From contig NZ_MBSO01000067.1 in NCBI RefSeq assembly GCF_001695835.1, positions 1 through 64,000 of the forward strand: a stretch of 64,000 nt of DNA, given 5' to 3'. Made by a program: the position numbers and the translations under genes. This DNA comes from Ensifer sp. LC11. GTDB lineage: Bacteria > Pseudomonadota > Alphaproteobacteria > Rhizobiales > Rhizobiaceae. This document shows positions 61,564 to 64,000 of the stretch, in pieces; the stretch's first letter is position 1; the number at the start of each line of letters is the position of its first letter. The notes beneath the pieces are model-generated. The model saw nothing but the letters and a program-made list of their open reading frames with translations, had not been told where the DNA came from and searched no databases.

Positions 61564-62178
61564 ATGCCCTCGATGGAGCATTGGATCTCGTTTGTGCTTG
61601 CCACAGCGATCTTTGCCTGCATGCCGGGCCCGGCTATCCTTTACATGACGGCCCAGACGCTCGCCCATGGACGCAAGGCGGGGTTTCTCGCCGCGCTCGG
61701 CATCCATATCGGTTGCTACGTCCATATCGCTGCGGCTGCCCTCGGGCTCGCCGCCCTGCTGCATCATGCACTGCTTCTCTATACGGTGATCAAGCTCGCG
61801 GGCGCCGTCTATCTAATCTGGCTCGGCGCAACCATGTTGCTCGGGGCCGGGAAACACACCGCCCACACCGGAGCGGCCAAACCCGGCGTCCTGCGTGACA
61901 GCATCGTCGTCGAAATCCTCAATCCCAAGACAGCTTTGTTCTTCGTGACGTTCCTGCCGCAATTCGTCGACCCTACGGCATCTATGCCGTTGTCAATGCA
62001 GTTCCTGATGTTCGGGCTGCTGGTGAACCTCGCCCTCTCGATCGCTGACGTCGCTGCCGTGTTCCTCGCCTCGTTCACACTTGGGCGCCTGACCGGCAGC
62101 GGTAGCCGGCTGGTTCCGCGCGCCTGCGGCTCTATTCTCATTGCCCTCGGCCTGATGTTGGCTGGCCAGCCGGTGTGA
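61564..62178 (+). CDS. LysE-family exporter
   Basis: A 204-residue membrane protein of the LysE/RhtB amino-acid exporter family with about six helices. The N-terminal MPGPAILYMTAQTLAHGRKAG and the LNPKTALFFVTFLPQFVD motif are both characteristic. GGAGGAAC precedes the ATG. The exported compound is unknown. Confidence 0.9.
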   Translation: MPSMEHWISFVLATAIFACMPGPAILYMTAQTLAHGRKAGFLAALGIHIGCYVHIAAAALGLAALLHHALLLYTVIKLAGAVYLIWLGATMLLGAGKHTAHTGAAKPGVLRDSIVVEILNPKTALFFVTFLPQFVDPTASMPLSMQFLMFGLLVNLALSIADVAAVFLASFTLGRLTGSGSRLVPRACGSILIALGLMLAGQPV

Positions 62179-62253
62179 ACGTCAAAAGACGACCCGTGCC
62201 CACGTGGCAGCCATGGTGTATCGTAAGACACGCTGGAGTGGAGGGGCCGGACT

Positions 62254-63057
62254 ATGCTCAATGCGACCGAGATAACCAAAGCCGCCGAAAGCCTGCATCA
62301 GGCGGAACACGACCGCAAGCAAATCGGACTTCTATCGCTCAAGCATCCTGAAATGACGATCGATGACGCCTATGCGATCCAGGCCGCCTGGGTTAGGCGC
62401 AAGCGCGACGACGGCCACCGTATCATCGGCTGGAAGATCGGCTTGACCTCCAATGCCATGCAGCAGGCGCTTGGCATAGATACGCCTGACTCCGGTGTGC
62501 TGTTCGACAACATGCTGTTCGACGACGGTGCGAGCATTCCGGCCGATCGCTTCATCCAGCCACGCGTCGAAGCCGAGATCGCTTTCGTCATGAAGGCTGG
62601 TCTCAAGGGACCGCGCGTCAATCTGGTGCAGGTGTTGAACGCCACTGATTATGTGATGCCGGCAATTGAGATTCTCGACACGCGCATCGTGCGAACCGAC
62701 CCCAAGACCAAGAGGACGCGGACCATCGTCGATGCGATTTCCGACAATGCCGCCAATGGCGGCCTCATTCTCGGCGGCCGCGCCGTGCGTCCCGATACCG
62801 TCGACATGCGTTGGATGGGCGCGATCGTCTCGCGCAATGCGGCGATCGAGGAGACGGGGCTTGCGGCCGGCGTGCTCAATCATCCGGCCCGCGGTATCGC
62901 CTGGCTTGCCAACCGCCTCGCGCAGTGCGGAGATGCGATCGAGCCCGGCCAGATCGTTCTTTCCGGTTCGTTCATCCGCACCATCGAAGCCAAGAATGGC
63001 GATACGATCGTTGCCGATTTCGGCCCCTACGGCTCCGTGAGCTGCCATTTCGCGTGA
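62254..63057 (+). CDS. hpaH: 2-oxo-hept-4-ene-1,7-dioate hydratase (HpaH-like)
   Basis: A 267-residue hydratase of the fumarylacetoacetate-hydrolase-related family. The metal-binding region PRVEAEIAFVM and the GWKIGLTSNAMQQALGI stretch match HpaH/HpcG, which hydrates 2-oxo-hept-4-ene-1,7-dioate in homoprotocatechuate degradation. No other hpa genes are near, so it may instead act on another 2-oxo-alkenoate. The start follows a GGAGGGG region. Confidence 0.85.
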   Translation: MLNATEITKAAESLHQAEHDRKQIGLLSLKHPEMTIDDAYAIQAAWVRRKRDDGHRIIGWKIGLTSNAMQQALGIDTPDSGVLFDNMLFDDGASIPADRFIQPRVEAEIAFVMKAGLKGPRVNLVQVLNATDYVMPAIEILDTRIVRTDPKTKRTRTIVDAISDNAANGGLILGGRAVRPDTVDMRWMGAIVSRNAAIEETGLAAGVLNHPARGIAWLANRLAQCGDAIEPGQIVLSGSFIRTIEAKNGDTIVADFGPYGSVSCHFA

Positions 63058-63141
63058 CGGCGGAGGCGCCGGGACGAGACCTTTACTCGCGCGGGCCCGG
63101 CCGGAAAGCCGTTCCACACTTTTCCTGGAATTGCGTGCGGC

Positions 63142-64000
63142 TCACTGCACCAGAATGGCGCGGAAATCGTTGACGTTGGTGCCGGTCGGCCCAGGCTTGA
63201 AGAGATCGCCGAGCGCATCGAACGCTGTCCAGCTGTCATTCTTCTGCAGCAGTCCTGCAGCATCCAGCCGCTGCGCCACGAGCCGGGCTACGGTCGTGTC
63301 GTCTGCGAAAGCGCCGGCATTGTCCTCCGAGCCGTCGATCCCGTCCGTGTCAGCCGCAAGTGCCGAGACGCCCTTGGCGCCATCGATACCAAGCGCCAAG
63401 GCCAGCAGGAACTCGCTGTTGCGGCCGCCCTTGCCCTTGCCGCGGATCGTCACGGTCGTCTCGCCGCCGGAAAGCACGACGACAGGCTTGCTGAACGGCC
63501 GTCCCCGGCCGGCGACTTCACGGGCGATCGCCGCATGCACGCCGCCGACATCGCGTGCCTCGCCTTCGATCGCATCAGACAGAATGATCGCCGCGATCCC
63601 GGCTGCACGCGCTTCAGCCGCGGCTGCCTCGAGCGAGACGGAGGCGGATGCGATCAGCCGCACTTCGTTGCGGGCAAAGCGCAGATCATCCGGCAACGGC
63701 GCGGCGCTGTCGGGGCTGTTGATCCAGGCGATGACCTTGGCCGGCAATTCCAGGCCGTAGCGGTCGATCAGCGTCAGCGCATCTTCGCGCGAGCTTGCAT
63801 CGGCGAGCGTCGGCCCGGATGCGACCAGCGCCGGATCGTCGCCCGGAATATCAGAGACGATCAGCGAGACGACCTTCGCCGGATAGGCGGCAGCTGCGAG
63901 CCTGCCGCCCTTTATCATCGAAACGTGCTTGCGCACGGCGTTCATGGCGCTGATCGGCGCGCCGGAGGCAAGCAGTGCTCGGTTGACCGCAATCTCGTCT
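63142..64000 (-). CDS. Glycerate 2-kinase (MOFRL family), 3' part
   Basis: The C-terminal ~285 residues of a glycerate kinase/hydroxypyruvate-reductase-like (TtuD-type) protein; the 5' end is beyond the window. The typical VNRALLASGAPISAMNAVRK block is read at the right edge and continues in frame to base 64000, so the Met at 63945 is internal. The MOFRL domain with VLSGGETTVTIRGKGKGGRN follows. The predicted reaction is phosphorylation of D-glycerate to 2-phosphoglycerate. Confidence 0.88.
   Translation of the reverse strand, partial: DEIAVNRALLASGAPISAMNAVRKHVSMIKGGRLAAAAYPAKVVSLIVSDIPGDDPALVASGPTLADASSREDALTLIDRYGLELPAKVIAWINSPDSAAPLPDDLRFARNEVRLIASASVSLEAAAAEARAAGIAAIILSDAIEGEARDVGGVHAAIAREVAGRGRPFSKPVVVLSGGETTVTIRGKGKGGRNSEFLLALALGIDGAKGVSALAADTDGIDGSEDNAGAFADDTTVARLVAQRLDAAGLLQKNDSWTAFDALGDLFKPGPTGTNVNDFRAILVQ

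Noticed and set aside
1-64000. CRISPR arrays, tRNA or rRNA genes, IS elements, integrases or phage genes
   Set aside because: None was recognised by reading; no regularly spaced repeats, CCA-ended cloverleaf-like segments or transposase motifs stood out. A dedicated tRNA or covariance search would settle the small-RNA part.

Overview
The window looks like part of a replicon of a soil or plant-associated alphaproteobacterium of the Rhizobiaceae, most like Sinorhizobium/Ensifer. The evidence is high GC with strong G/C third-position bias, tightly packed ABC-importer operons with ATGA stop/start overlaps, and a phnW-phnA-phnY set whose PhnA keeps the Asp29 and Thr68 positions known from Sinorhizobium meliloti. 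No rRNA, tRNA, replication origin, IS element, phage gene or CRISPR array was seen. The content is almost wholly catabolic and transport functions, as is typical of a megaplasmid, chromid or accessory chromosomal region. The species assignment is inference.

Layout. (1) 1-6.9 kb: 2-aminoethylphosphonate mineralisation (phnW, phnA, phnY), a Na/Pi-cotransporter/PhoU protein and a LysR regulator. A 28-bp motif lies at the same distance (61 bp) upstream of phnW and of the Na/Pi gene. (2) 7.0-12.1 kb: a BMP-type nucleoside/nucleobase ABC importer, followed by remnants of an amidohydrolase gene and of an SDR gene. (3) 12.1-19.9 kb: a minus-strand operon with ornithine cyclodeaminase, CtlX-type citrulline hydrolase, DDAH-like hydrolase, a complete HisJQMP-type importer and an M20 amidohydrolase; a divergent Lrp/AsnC regulator faces it. 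Together these suggest (methyl)arginine -> citrulline -> ornithine -> proline. (4) 19.9-23.5 kb: small stand-alone genes (CMD-family, GNAT, MarR plus MFS, OsmC). (5) 23.5-30.1 kb: a second peptide-type ABC system split around an XRE-cupin regulator, with a GAF protein. (6) 30.1-40.7 kb: a sugar operon (deoC, an ALDH16-like fused dehydrogenase, FucU/RbsD mutarotase, ribokinase-family kinase, MalEFGK-type importer) with a DeoR repressor; it reads as a deoxyribose-type pathway. (7) 40.9-51.1 kb: a Dpp-type peptide importer with Xaa-Pro aminopeptidase, an XRE-cupin regulator, a hydroxyproline-epimerase-like enzyme and a GntR/FCD regulator. Matching ATTGGATCCAAT palindromes lie upstream of the importer operon and of the epimerase. 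(8) 51.3-58.8 kb: a very large alpha-2-macroglobulin paired with pbpC. (9) 58.8-64.0 kb: a hybrid histidine kinase and divergent NarL-type response regulator, a LysE exporter, an HpaH-like hydratase and a glycerate 2-kinase cut by the window end.

The main message is a run of self-contained nutrient modules, each pairing an importer with its dedicated enzymes and local regulator. The most interesting leads are regulatory: three pairs of related sites that tie genes into small regulons, and stable hairpins just behind four of the substrate-binding-protein genes. All functions are inferred from sequence features and family knowledge; no searches were run.
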